The notes below the pieces were generated by a model, which worked only from the letters and a program-made list of their open reading frames with translations, was not told where the DNA came from and searched no databases. A program made the translations under genes and the position numbers. From Capsulimonas sp039928515 (GTDB lineage: Bacteria > Armatimonadota > Armatimonadia > Armatimonadales > Capsulimonadaceae), in the NCBI RefSeq assembly GCF_039928515.1, contig NZ_JBDSSZ010000167.1: a stretch of 25,960 bases of DNA. The stretch is one strand, 5' to 3'. Shown in pieces: positions 15,040 to 22,497 of this stretch (position 1 is the stretch's first letter; the number at the start of each line of letters is the position of its first letter).

Positions 15040-16197
15040 TTACTGCGATTTGATAATCAGCGGCGATGGGGGCGCAGTGATGCTGGAGGCCCCCGATTTG
15101 GCGGCGCGCGCGATGCGGCGCGGCCGGATGACGTATTGCAGCAGCAGCACTCGGCCGAAGGCGGCGATCGGCGCGGCCATGAACATGCCGATCAGTCCGA
15201 AGAACTCGCCGCCGATCAGCAGCACGATGATTACCACCGCCGCGTGCAGATGGATCTTATGCCCGATGAACTTGGGCATGATCAGCTTGCTCTCAACCAG
15301 ATGCATGATGCTGAAAAAGATCAGGATCTTGACCGCCAATATCGGGCTTTGCAGAGCGGCGAGCAAAACGATGGGAATGCCGCCGATGACCGGACCAATG
15401 ATCGGGATGGCGCGCGTCACGCCCGCCAGCAGCCCCAGGATCAGCGAGTACTGCATGCCGGCGATATTGAGGCCGATGTACACCACGACGCCCGCGATGA
15501 CGCAAAGCCAAAACTGCGCGATGACGAACGTGCGCATGATCGTGGATGACGCGCGCAGCAGGCGGATCGCCTCGCGGCGGCGACGCGGCGGAACCAGCGC
15601 CAAAAACTCGTTGCGCAGCGAATGGCCGTCCAGCACAAAGTAAAACGCGAGCACCGGAATGAGAATGATATCGACGATCTTCGCCAGGCCCGCGAAGGTC
15701 TTCTCCATCATGTCGCGCACCCAGGAGCCCGGCGAGATCCCCTCCCCCGTGGCGCCCTGACGCTGCAAAAAGTTCTGCACGTCCGGCGGCAGGTGCGCGA
15801 ACCAGTTCTTGGCCGACGACACCATGGTCAGCAGATGGGATTTATACGCGGGAAGATTATGCCCCAGATCGTGCACCTGCGATTGGAATGGGACGATGAC
15901 CAGGGCGAGGCATCGGGCGACGATGGCGGCGAGGACGATAAAGACAACGAGAGTGACCAGCAGCCTCTGCGCGCGGCCAGTCATTCCTCGAATCCGATAC
16001 CGGCAAAGCCAGTCGACCGGGCCGATCATGGCGAAGGCGAGGATCGACGCCACCAGGACATCCGTGAGGATCGCCCGAATGCGCCATATGACATAACCCG
16101 TGAAGACGATCAGCGCGATACGCAGGACGAACTTCCACACCTGCGCGAACCACTCTTCAGCCAGGCTGTCATATTTTCGTTTCGGCGTATCGATCAT
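15040..16197 (-). CDS. AI-2E family transporter (PerM/YhhT-like)
   Basis: A 385-aa membrane protein of the AI-2E (PF01594) family, whose members include the autoinducer exporter TqsA, Na+/H+ antiporters and many of unknown substrate. Four hydrophobic helices lie in the N-terminal third and four or more in the C-terminal half. The family core PIIGPVIGGIPIVLLA and the following helices with LIGGEFFGLIGMFMAAPIAA are well preserved, as is the amphipathic helix preceding them. The ATG has no clear Shine-Dalgarno, and ATTATCGG overlaps the upstream gene's stop, so coupling to wecB translation is plausible. Its place between wecB and uppP suggests a role in envelope or lipid-carrier traffic, but the substrate is unknown. 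Quorum signalling should not be assumed. Confidence 0.9.
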   Translation of the reverse strand: MIDTPKRKYDSLAEEWFAQVWKFVLRIALIVFTGYVIWRIRAILTDVLVASILAFAMIGPVDWLCRYRIRGMTGRAQRLLVTLVVFIVLAAIVARCLALVIVPFQSQVHDLGHNLPAYKSHLLTMVSSAKNWFAHLPPDVQNFLQRQGATGEGISPGSWVRDMMEKTFAGLAKIVDIILIPVLAFYFVLDGHSLRNEFLALVPPRRRREAIRLLRASSTIMRTFVIAQFWLCVIAGVVVYIGLNIAGMQYSLILGLLAGVTRAIPIIGPVIGGIPIVLLAALQSPILAVKILIFFSIMHLVESKLIMPKFIGHKIHLHAAVVIIVLLIGGEFFGLIGMFMAAPIAAFGRVLLLQYVIRPRRIARAAKSGASSITAPPSPLIIKSQ

Positions 16198-16213
16198 GGT
16201 GATTTAAAGAGAA

Positions 16214-17317
16214 TTATCGGAGTGCATCGGCGATGCGGGCGGCGGCCTTTCCATCTCCATACGGAGAAACCGTCCGCGCCATCACCGTGTAAGCGTTAGA
16301 ATCCGTTAACAATCGGGTCGCTTCGGACAGAATCAGATCAAAGTCCGTGCCGACGAGCTTCGCCGTCCCGGCCGCGACCCCTTCCGGGCGCTCGGTCGTC
16401 TCGCGCAGAACCAGAACGGGCTTGCCGAGGCTGGGGGCTTCTTCCTGGACGCCGCCCGAGTCGGTCAGGACCAGGGTCGCCTTTTGCTGAAGCTTGACGA
16501 ACGGCACATAGTCCGGCGGCTCGATCAATCGGATCTGCGGATGGTTCTCTAAGATGGGAAGCAGGGTCTCGCGGACGATCGGGTTGCGGTGCAGTGCGAC
16601 CACAGCCAGCGTGTCTGGATGCTTCTCCACAAGGGCGCGGACGCTGCGGCCAATGCGCGCCATCGGCTCGCCCCAGTTCTCGCGGCGATGCGCCGTGACC
16701 AGAATCATCCGGCGCGGATCGGCCAAAATCTCCTGGATGGCGGGATCGGGAATCTCATGATCGCGCGCGGCGACGTTGAGCAAAGCATCGATGACGGTGT
16801 TACCCGTCAGAACGATGTCTTTCTCGGCGACGCCTTCGGCTGTAAGGTTATCCGCCGATTCCTGGGTCGGCGCGAAGTGCAGTGTGGCGAGCCGCGTCGT
16901 CAGCAGCCGGTTCATCTCTTCCGGAAACGGGTCGTACTTGTTGCCAGTGCGCAGTCCCGCCTCAACATGCCCAAAGCGCGACTGATGGTAGAACGCGGCG
17001 AGGGCGGCGACAAAGGTCGTCGTGGTGTCGCCCTGCGCAAGCACCCAATCGGGCTTCACGGAATCCAAGATCGGGTCCAGGCCGCTGAGTGAGCGCGTGG
17101 TCATCTGGGCCAAGTTGGCGCCGTGCTGCATGATGTTGAGATCGAAGTCGGGCTTGATCGCGAAGACGGACAGGACCTGATCCAGCATCTCGCGATGCTG
17201 GCCGGTCACCGCGACCTTGACGTCGAACTCCGTGGGGCGGCGCTGGAGTTCCAGCACCACGGGGGCCATCTTGATTGCATCGGGGCGTGTGCCGAAAACG
17301 CAAAGAATCTTTTTCAT
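16214..17317 (-). CDS. wecB: UDP-N-acetylglucosamine 2-epimerase (non-hydrolysing)
   Basis: Cytoplasmic enzyme that interconverts UDP-GlcNAc and UDP-ManNAc, supplying ManNAc for teichoic-acid-type linkage units, capsule or enterobacterial-common-antigen-like polymers. From ATG 17317 (367 aa) the motifs are VFGTRPDAIKMAPV at 7-20, AQGDTTTTF with D98, HVEAGLRT with E119, PEEMNR with E133, VTAHRREN with H210, and TDSGGVQEEAPSLGKPVLVL near 286-304 for UDP binding. These correspond to the Asp, Glu, Glu and His residues known as catalytic in the E. coli and Bacillus enzymes. I chose ATG 17317 because the family starts MKKIL at this point; 22 further codons upstream are basic and non-conserved. It starts 17 bases after wecA ends on the same strand, in a glyA-wecA-wecB order known from other bacteria. 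Confidence 0.95.
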   Translation of the reverse strand: MKKILCVFGTRPDAIKMAPVVLELQRRPTEFDVKVAVTGQHREMLDQVLSVFAIKPDFDLNIMQHGANLAQMTTRSLSGLDPILDSVKPDWVLAQGDTTTTFVAALAAFYHQSRFGHVEAGLRTGNKYDPFPEEMNRLLTTRLATLHFAPTQESADNLTAEGVAEKDIVLTGNTVIDALLNVAARDHEIPDPAIQEILADPRRMILVTAHRRENWGEPMARIGRSVRALVEKHPDTLAVVALHRNPIVRETLLPILENHPQIRLIEPPDYVPFVKLQQKATLVLTDSGGVQEEAPSLGKPVLVLRETTERPEGVAAGTAKLVGTDFDLILSEATRLLTDSNAYTVMARTVSPYGDGKAAARIADALR

Positions 17318-17334
17318 GGGGTATTTGCGCCGGC

Positions 17335-18366
17335 TTAATGCCGGACCTGGTGGAATACGACGAGGGCGACGAGGCAGAGGCAAGCCGTAAGGGCGTAAAT
17401 GACCCAGACCGCGCGCTTGACCGAGAGGCCCTTGTTGATCAAAATATGGTGAATATGGCTGGTCTTGTCGGGAAGGTACGCCGGCGTACGCTTGATGGCG
17501 CGCTGCGTCACGACCCGGATTCCGTCGAAGATCGGAACGCCCAGCACCAGCAGCGGCAGCAGCACGCTCACTGTTGCGGGGATCTTCAGCGTGCCGACCA
17601 CGGAGATTGCCGCGAGTATGAACCCAAGGAACTGCGCGCCAACCGTGCCCATGATAATGGTGGCCGGATTATAGTTAAAGCGCAGGAAACCGACACAGAC
17701 GCCGACGACGGCGGCGGCGATGATCGTGACTTCATACTGCCCCGTCTGAGCGGACATCAGCGCAAGCGTCGTCGCGCAAATCGCGCAGACACCGGCGGCC
17801 AAGCCGTCAAGGCCGTCGATAAAGTCCACGGTCTTGGCGACGCCAAAGACCCATATCACGGTCGCCACTGCTTGGAACCACTCAGGAAATTGAATCCAGG
17901 AGTGCGGATCGTAGCCATGAACCGTCGCGGGAGCGTTGTAGAAGGGGTTTCCCATGCCCTCAATGCTGGCGCCGGAAAGGTAGAGGATCAAACCCGACGC
18001 GGCAAGAGCCAGAGACTGCCAGATTGCCGATAGCTCGAACTTGTCGTCCAGGGCGCCGACAATCGCAATGAGCAGGGTGGCCAAAAATATGCCCACAAAT
18101 TGGTGAAGCTGATGGTCGGTCCACGGAGTCGCAAAGTGCCGGTGGTCATTGCGAAGGAGGGTGTAGACGAAGATCGCCCCCAGCGTCACCAGAAAGGCGA
18201 CGACCATCGATACGCCGCCCCAGCGTGGGACAGGTTCGGAGTGAACGTCGCGGTCGCGAGGAATCGCGACCGCGCCGAAACGAATGGCCAGCTTGCGAAC
18301 AAGTGGCGTCAGCAGATAAGTCAACGCCAGCGAAAGCGCGAATGCGATCGGGACAAGCCGCCACAT
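17335..18366 (-). CDS. wecA: WecA/TagO-like undecaprenyl-phosphate sugar-1-P transferase, key Asp replaced
   Basis: Polytopic (about ten helices) member of the MraY/WecA/TagO family, 343 aa, which loads GlcNAc-1-phosphate from UDP-GlcNAc onto undecaprenyl phosphate to start polymer assembly. Matching motifs are PRWGG near 47-51, VGALDDKFEL with the Asp pair D107-D108, KTVDFIDGLDGLAAG at 178-192, and SHIHHILINKGLS at 303-315 (the His motif of the WecA branch). The fourth motif, normally NPA..FMGD.GS..LG with an essential Asp, reads NPATIIMGTVGAQFLG: Thr241 replaces the Asp (codon ACG, plus-strand bases 17644-17646). So activity is uncertain unless another residue compensates. No Shine-Dalgarno is visible; glyA ends nine bases upstream, so translation may depend on glyA. 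Confidence 0.9.
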   Translation of the reverse strand: MWRLVPIAFALSLALTYLLTPLVRKLAIRFGAVAIPRDRDVHSEPVPRWGGVSMVVAFLVTLGAIFVYTLLRNDHRHFATPWTDHQLHQFVGIFLATLLIAIVGALDDKFELSAIWQSLALAASGLILYLSGASIEGMGNPFYNAPATVHGYDPHSWIQFPEWFQAVATVIWVFGVAKTVDFIDGLDGLAAGVCAICATTLALMSAQTGQYEVTIIAAAVVGVCVGFLRFNYNPATIIMGTVGAQFLGFILAAISVVGTLKIPATVSVLLPLLVLGVPIFDGIRVVTQRAIKRTPAYLPDKTSHIHHILINKGLSVKRAVWVIYALTACLCLVALVVFHQVRH

Positions 18367-18375
18367 AGAGGTCTA

Positions 18376-19668
18376 TTACCCAGGGAATCGGTCGCAGAGC
18401 GACTTGACGTCGCGCCGCACGGTTTCGTAAACGGCCGCATCGCCGACATTGGTCAGCGTGCGGACGATGCAATCGGCGATAATGTCCATGTCCGCCTCCA
18501 GAAGGCCACGCGTGGTGACCGCCGGAGCGCCAAGACGCAGACCGCCCGTCACCCACGGCTTTTCGGTGTCGTAGGGGATGGCGTTTTTGTTGGTGGTCAG
18601 ATTGACCTTGTCCAGCTCCAGCTGCGCGGTGCGGCCGGTCAGCCCTTGCGGGCGCAGGTCAACAAGCATCAGATGGTTGTCGGTGCCGCCGGAAACGAGC
18701 GTGAAGCCGCGCTGGGTCAGCCCAGCCGCCAGCGCCGCCGCATTCTTACGGATCTGCTTCTGGTAGTCTGTGAATCCGGGCCGCAGCGCCTCGCCGAGCG
18801 CGACGGCCTTGGCGGCGATCACGTGCATGAGCGGGCCGCCCTGCGTGCCGGGGAAGACGGCTGAGTCGATGGCCTTGGCGTGCTCGGCGCCGCACATGAT
18901 CATGCCGCCGCGCGGTCCGCGGAGCGTCTTATGCGTGGTGGTGGTGACGATGTGCGCGTAGCCGACCGGGCTGGGATGCTCGCCCGCCGCGATCAAGCCA
19001 GCGATGTGCGCGATGTCCGCCAGCAGCAATGCGCCGACTTCATCGGCGATGGCGCGCAGGCGCGGGAAATCGATGATGCGGGGATAGGCCGAAGCTCCCG
19101 AGGTGATCATCTTCGGCTTGACTTCGCGGGCGACACGGGCGCACTCATCGTAGTCGATCAGGCCCGTCTCGGCGTCCACGCCGTAGAAGTGCGCATCGTA
19201 GAACTTACCGGAGAAGTTGACCGGGCTGCCGTGGGTCAGGTGTCCGCCCTGATCGAGCCGCATACCGAGAATAGAGTCGCCTGGCTGCAAAAACGCGCTG
19301 AACACAGCGATATTCGCCGACGCGCCGCTGTGCGGCTGAACATTTGCGTGCTCGACGCCGAACAACTGCTTCGCCCGCTCGATCGCCAGGGTCTCGACAA
19401 TGTCCACATACTCGCAGCCGCCGTAATAGCGCTTGCCGGGATACCCTTCTGCATACTTGTTGGTCAGCACCGAGCCCTGAGCTTCCAGGACTGCATGCGA
19501 GACCACGTTCTCAGAAGCGATCAGTTCCAGCTTGTCGTTCTGACGTCCCTCTTCCTGCTTGATCGCAGCGAAGACGGCCGGATCGCTGGCCTCCAGAGAA
19601 GCCTCCCGGTCCAGCCCAAAATAGTTTTGCGCGGCCTGCGCAACCACATCGTTTTCTAACAAAGCCAC
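18376..19668 (-). CDS. glyA: Serine hydroxymethyltransferase
   Basis: PLP enzyme interconverting serine and glycine while charging tetrahydrofolate with a one-carbon unit; cytoplasmic. From GTG 19668 the protein is 430 aa, close to the usual 415-430. Characteristic stretches are LELIASENVVS, KYAEGYPGKRYYGGCEYVD, the PLP-lysine motif TTTTHKTLRGPRGG with Lys near 247, and FPGTQGGPLMHVIAAKAVA. The GTG is chosen because GGGAGG lies about eight bases upstream. The longer reading frame, up to 19812, adds 48 residues rich in Arg and Ser without homology. Its promoter is at 19735-19764. It is the first gene of the five-gene series running to uppP; glycine supply for envelope synthesis is a plausible but unproven reason. 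Confidence 0.96.
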   Translation of the reverse strand: MALLENDVVAQAAQNYFGLDREASLEASDPAVFAAIKQEEGRQNDKLELIASENVVSHAVLEAQGSVLTNKYAEGYPGKRYYGGCEYVDIVETLAIERAKQLFGVEHANVQPHSGASANIAVFSAFLQPGDSILGMRLDQGGHLTHGSPVNFSGKFYDAHFYGVDAETGLIDYDECARVAREVKPKMITSGASAYPRIIDFPRLRAIADEVGALLLADIAHIAGLIAAGEHPSPVGYAHIVTTTTHKTLRGPRGGMIMCGAEHAKAIDSAVFPGTQGGPLMHVIAAKAVALGEALRPGFTDYQKQIRKNAAALAAGLTQRGFTLVSGGTDNHLMLVDLRPQGLTGRTAQLELDKVNLTTNKNAIPYDTEKPWVTGGLRLGAPAVTTRGLLEADMDIIADCIVRTLTNVGDAAVYETVRRDVKSLCDRFPG

Positions 19669-19734
19669 TACAATTTCCTCCCAGCGAGTACTCTCGCGAC
19701 GGCCATGCCGAAACGAGTCGCAGAATGTCCTTCT

Positions 19735-19764
19735 ATAATACTCTACTTTCGGGGATTCTTGCAA
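19735..19764 (-). promoter_or_regulatory. Promoter of the glyA transcription unit
   Basis: On the minus strand TTGCAA (19764-19759), an 18-base spacer and TATTAT (19740-19735) give a leader of about 60 bases to the GTG at 19668. Confidence 0.6.
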
Positions 19765-19766
19765 GG

Positions 19767-19788
19767 TTTGACCACATGTGTAGTCAAA
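19767..19788. promoter_or_regulatory. Imperfect 22-bp palindrome, operator-like
   Basis: TTTGAC and GTCAAA frame a 10-base centre; 16 of 22 positions are symmetric. It abuts the -35 box of the glyA promoter and lies 99 bases ahead of the divergent RhuM gene, so a regulator bound here could control either gene. No binding protein can be named. Confidence 0.4.
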
Positions 19789-19886
19789 CATGTCGGGAAA
19801 TTCCCCTCCCATTCCGTTTCCGGGTTCGGCGGCAATTGGAGAGTGTCTTATGGTAACGTAATAATTGCCGAGGAGAATTTCCGCAA

Positions 19887-20945
19887 ATGACGAACGCCAA
19901 AACTTCTGAAGGCGACAACAATCATTCCGAGTTCCTAATTTATCAAACAGCCGATGGCCAATCGCGTGTTCAGGTTCGCGTGCTGGACGAAACGGTCTGG
20001 CTCACTCAGCGGCAGATGGCGGAACTGTTCGAGAAAGATGTTCGAACGGTTAATGAGCATATTCAGAACATCTTTTCGGAAGGCGAATTAACGCGCGATT
20101 CAACTAACCGGAAATATCGGATAGTTCAAATGGAAGGAAACCGCAGCATTGAGCGCGACGTCGACCACTATGATTTAGACGTGATTATCTCGGTCGGCTA
20201 TCGCGTTCACTCACATCGCGGCACGCAGTTTCGTCAGTGGGCAACCCAGCGCCTGCGCGAGTTTATTATCAAAGGTTTTTTGCTTGATGATGACCGTCTC
20301 AAGGAAGCAACGAAGTTAGGCGCCGATTATTTCGATGAGCTTTTGGAGCGTATCCGCGACATCCGTACGTCGGAGCGGCGCTTCTATCAGAAAATTACGG
20401 ACATTTACGCCACGAGTATCGACTACGATCCTGCACATTCGGCAACTCAAGAATTCTTTGCGACAGTGCAGAACAAACTGCATTGGGCGATCCACGGCCA
20501 CACGGCGGCTGAGCTGATTGCGGAGCGCGCCAATGCGTCTCAGCCCAATATGGGTCTGACACATTGGAAAAATGGACCGGCGGGAAAGATACGGAAGGCG
20601 GATATCGAAATCGCCAAAAATTACCTGACTGAGGAAGAGCTGACGCAGTTGAATTTGCTGGTGGATCAATATCTGTCATTCGCGGAATTGCAGGCGCGGA
20701 GCCGCAAATCCATGACGATGTCCGACTGGCGCACGAAGTTGGATGCGTTCCTCAATCTCAATGACCGAGCCATTCTGGAAGACGCCGGCGCCATCACGAA
20801 AGAGCTGGCCAAAGACACGGCGGCCCAGGAATTTGCGAAATATGAAAGCGACCGCCGGCGATTAGAAGCTGCTCAGCCGACAAGCGACTTCGATCAGTTC
20901 TTAGAACAGATCGCCGAATTGCCTCAGGAAACAAAAGAACCCTGA
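19887..20945 (+). CDS. RhuM family protein
   Basis: A 352-aa protein of the RhuM family, first noted in a Salmonella pathogenicity island and widespread as an accessory gene. Residues 15-85 form a winged-helix-like N-terminal part (ETVWLTQRQMAELFEKDVRTVNEHI) followed by the family signature YDLDVIISVGYRVHSHRGTQFRQWATQRL. A helical middle follows (DIRTSERRFYQKITDIY), and a C-terminal coiled-coil-like region from about 240. The function is not established; DNA binding is plausible from the HTH. GAGGAG is 11 bases ahead of the ATG. Base composition is lower in GC than its neighbours and no partner gene lies beside it, hinting at horizontal acquisition without visible mobile-element ends. RhuM genes often accompany toxins or restriction-type systems, not seen here. 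Confidence 0.92.
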   Translation: MTNAKTSEGDNNHSEFLIYQTADGQSRVQVRVLDETVWLTQRQMAELFEKDVRTVNEHIQNIFSEGELTRDSTNRKYRIVQMEGNRSIERDVDHYDLDVIISVGYRVHSHRGTQFRQWATQRLREFIIKGFLLDDDRLKEATKLGADYFDELLERIRDIRTSERRFYQKITDIYATSIDYDPAHSATQEFFATVQNKLHWAIHGHTAAELIAERANASQPNMGLTHWKNGPAGKIRKADIEIAKNYLTEEELTQLNLLVDQYLSFAELQARSRKSMTMSDWRTKLDAFLNLNDRAILEDAGAITKELAKDTAAQEFAKYESDRRRLEAAQPTSDFDQFLEQIAELPQETKEP

Positions 20946-20963
20946 CGCGACAATGCGTCAGGG
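20940..20963 (-). terminator. Terminator of the NlpC/P60 gene
   Basis: A 9-bp stem (CCCTGACGC / GCGTCAGGG, loop GACAAT) overlapping the RhuM stop codon. On the minus strand it is followed by TTCTTTTGTTT, 31 bases beyond the NlpC/P60 stop. It may also slow the rightward transcript. Confidence 0.75.
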
Positions 20964-20993
20964 CTCGTGATTTCCGTGGATCGGACTTGCGGA

Positions 20994-21995
20994 TTACTCT
21001 TGATCGGCCTCAGCGTCGCTCGTGGTCGTGTTGTTCGCCGTCTGCGCGGTGTAGGGCGATGGGGTTTCGCCGAGCAGCTCTTTGGAGCGGCGGACCGCGA
21101 CGAGGTGGCTGGCGTAGTATCGGTTGTCGACACGGTCGATGGCGACGGAGCGGTTGTGGCCGACGGAGGCGTGGATGAAGTATCCGCCGCCGATGTACAT
21201 GCCGGTATGGTCGATCTCGGGATGGTGGCAGGCGAAGTACATACGGTCGCCGGCGACCCACTGCGAGACATCAGCGCGGGGAACATCGTAGCCGACCGCC
21301 GCCTGATCGCCCGAATGGCGCGGGAGATTGATGCCGTACGTGTCGTAAATGGCTTTGACGAATCCAGAGCAGTCGATGCCGTTCTTGGTGTTGCCGCCCC
21401 ACACATACGGGACGCCGAGGAAGTCCTGGGAGCGCTGCACGAGCCGCTGTCCCAGCGAACCCGGAGCAGCTTCGCCGCCGGACTGCGCCGGAGCGGTGTT
21501 GACGACTTGATAGTCGAGCAGCTGCACATCAGCCTTGTTGATGTAGCCAAGCGAGCGATCGATCATCAAAACGCCGTACTGCGTTTCGGTCTCGCAACTG
21601 ACGTTGAGGTACTGACCGCGCGGGCAAACGGACAGCAGCCGGCCAAAGCGGCCGGCGGCGTGGATCTGCGCACTGTCGAGCTGCACCATCGCCAGACGTC
21701 CTACGACATTAGCGGCGGTTCCGCCCGAGACGCCGCGAGAAGGCAGCTGCCGAACGGCGGACTTGCGGGAAGCGCTGGATTTGCGGGACTTGCGATAATA
21801 GCGTCGGGTGGAAGTGGAGCTGACGGAAGTGGACGCAAGGGTGACTTCCGGCGCATCCGCCGCCTGAGAGGCTTCGGAGTCGGCGGCCGCAGTGCGGAAA
21901 GTGGTATTGTCATCGGCCTTAGCGAAGACCGGAGAGATCGCGGCGAAAGCGAGTGAGCAGGCAACCGCCAAGGTTGCGGATCGGCGTTGGAACAA
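20994..21995 (-). CDS. Secreted NlpC/P60 peptidoglycan hydrolase
   Basis: A 333-aa exported cell-wall endopeptidase that cuts peptide stems of peptidoglycan. Signal peptide at 1-25 (SLAFAAISPVFA, then KADD). A basic Ser/Arg-rich linker (RRYYRKSRKSSASRKS) suits the wall environment. An SH3-like part lies at about 97-162 and an NlpC/P60 domain at about 182-310. The catalytic Cys is C209 in NGIDCSGFV, the catalytic His is H263 in DHTGMYIGGG, and H275 (FIHAS) is the third polar residue. Start is TTG at 21993-21995 with AGGAGG nine bases upstream. A promoter at 22164-22192 gives a long leader of about 160 bases, containing the CCGCCGATAAT motif. The C-terminal tail is Thr/Asn-rich and low-complexity. 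It is divergent from tRNA-Leu. Confidence 0.95.
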   Translation of the reverse strand: MFQRRSATLAVACSLAFAAISPVFAKADDNTTFRTAAADSEASQAADAPEVTLASTSVSSTSTRRYYRKSRKSSASRKSAVRQLPSRGVSGGTAANVVGRLAMVQLDSAQIHAAGRFGRLLSVCPRGQYLNVSCETETQYGVLMIDRSLGYINKADVQLLDYQVVNTAPAQSGGEAAPGSLGQRLVQRSQDFLGVPYVWGGNTKNGIDCSGFVKAIYDTYGINLPRHSGDQAAVGYDVPRADVSQWVAGDRMYFACHHPEIDHTGMYIGGGYFIHASVGHNRSVAIDRVDNRYYASHLVAVRRSKELLGETPSPYTAQTANNTTTSDAEADQE

Positions 21996-22071
21996 AAACG
22001 TCGTCCTCCTGGAATCGGGATGTCGTAGCTTCGAGCATTGTCGCAGCCGGAAAATTGTATCTACAGTGGAG

Positions 22072-22082
22072 ATTATCGGCGG
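22072..22082 (-). promoter_or_regulatory. CCGCCGATAAT motif, copy 3
   Basis: Third copy of the 11-mer, about 75 bases before the NlpC/P60 start codon and inside the leader predicted from the 22164-22192 promoter. It could mark a second promoter or a control site. Confidence 0.4.
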
Positions 22083-22163
22083 ACGGGTCTTTTTTCTTTA
22101 GACCTCTTTTTCAGCGGGGGACGCATACCCAGATTGCCGCCGAGTGAAACCGCGAACAAACCC

Positions 22164-22192
22164 AGTATAAGACAGAGGGATCGATTTGTCAA
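22164..22192 (-). promoter_or_regulatory. Promoter of the NlpC/P60 gene
   Basis: On the minus strand a perfect TTGACA (22192-22187), a 17-base spacer and TATACT (22169-22164). The -35 sits in the 13-mer TTGTCAACAACAA (plus strand), also found at 2534-2546. Confidence 0.8.
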
Positions 22193-22223
22193 CAACAAAC
22201 TATTGTTTGCCCCCTGCCACATC

Positions 22224-22252
22224 TTGACATCCCTGTCCGAGGCCGGTATAAT
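22224..22252 (+). promoter_or_regulatory. Consensus promoter of tRNA-Leu
   Basis: Perfect TTGACA (22224-22229), 17-base spacer and perfect TATAAT (22247-22252), with the tRNA starting 16 bases further on. Confidence 0.92.
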
Positions 22253-22267
22253 ACACACATTCCGCTT

Positions 22268-22353
22268 GCCGAAGTGGTGAAATGGTATACACGCTAGCTT
22301 CAGGTGCTAGTGCTCGCAAGGGCGTAGGAGTTCGAGTCTCCTCTTCGGCACCA
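22268..22353 (+). tRNA. tRNA-Leu (anticodon CAG)
   Basis: An 86-base class II tRNA with encoded CCA (22351-22353). Acceptor stem GCCGAAG with CTTCGGC and discriminator A. Anticodon arm CTAGC-TTCAGGT-GCTAG with CAG at 34-36. A long variable arm (TGCTCGCAAGGGCGT) and the T-arm GGAGTTCGAGTCTCC follow. Reads CUG codons. Confidence 0.97.
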
Positions 22354-22362
22354 CAGACAAAC

Positions 22363-22398
22363 AAAGGCGTCGGATCCTCCCAAGGATCCGACGCCTTT
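22363..22398 (+). terminator. Terminator after tRNA-Leu
   Basis: A 16-bp perfect stem (AAAGGCGTCGGATCCT and its complement) with loop CCCA, ten bases past the CCA. The T-run is only TTT on the plus strand and the arrangement is symmetric, so it may also end the leftward ankyrin transcript. Confidence 0.8.
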
Positions 22399-22497
22399 AC
22401 TGCGATTCTCCACCCTAATCTTTGCATAGCTCTTCAGCACAGTCATCGGCAAAGCTGCTGAAAAGCGCATTTTTCAATGTTCTACTCTATAGGATGC

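Noticed and set aside
22000..22160. ydaO-type (c-di-AMP) riboswitch in the long NlpC/P60 leader
   Set aside because: Such riboswitches often precede cell-wall hydrolases, but I could not find the conserved core sequences in the leader; the GGCAGGGGGC text nearby lies upstream of the promoter.
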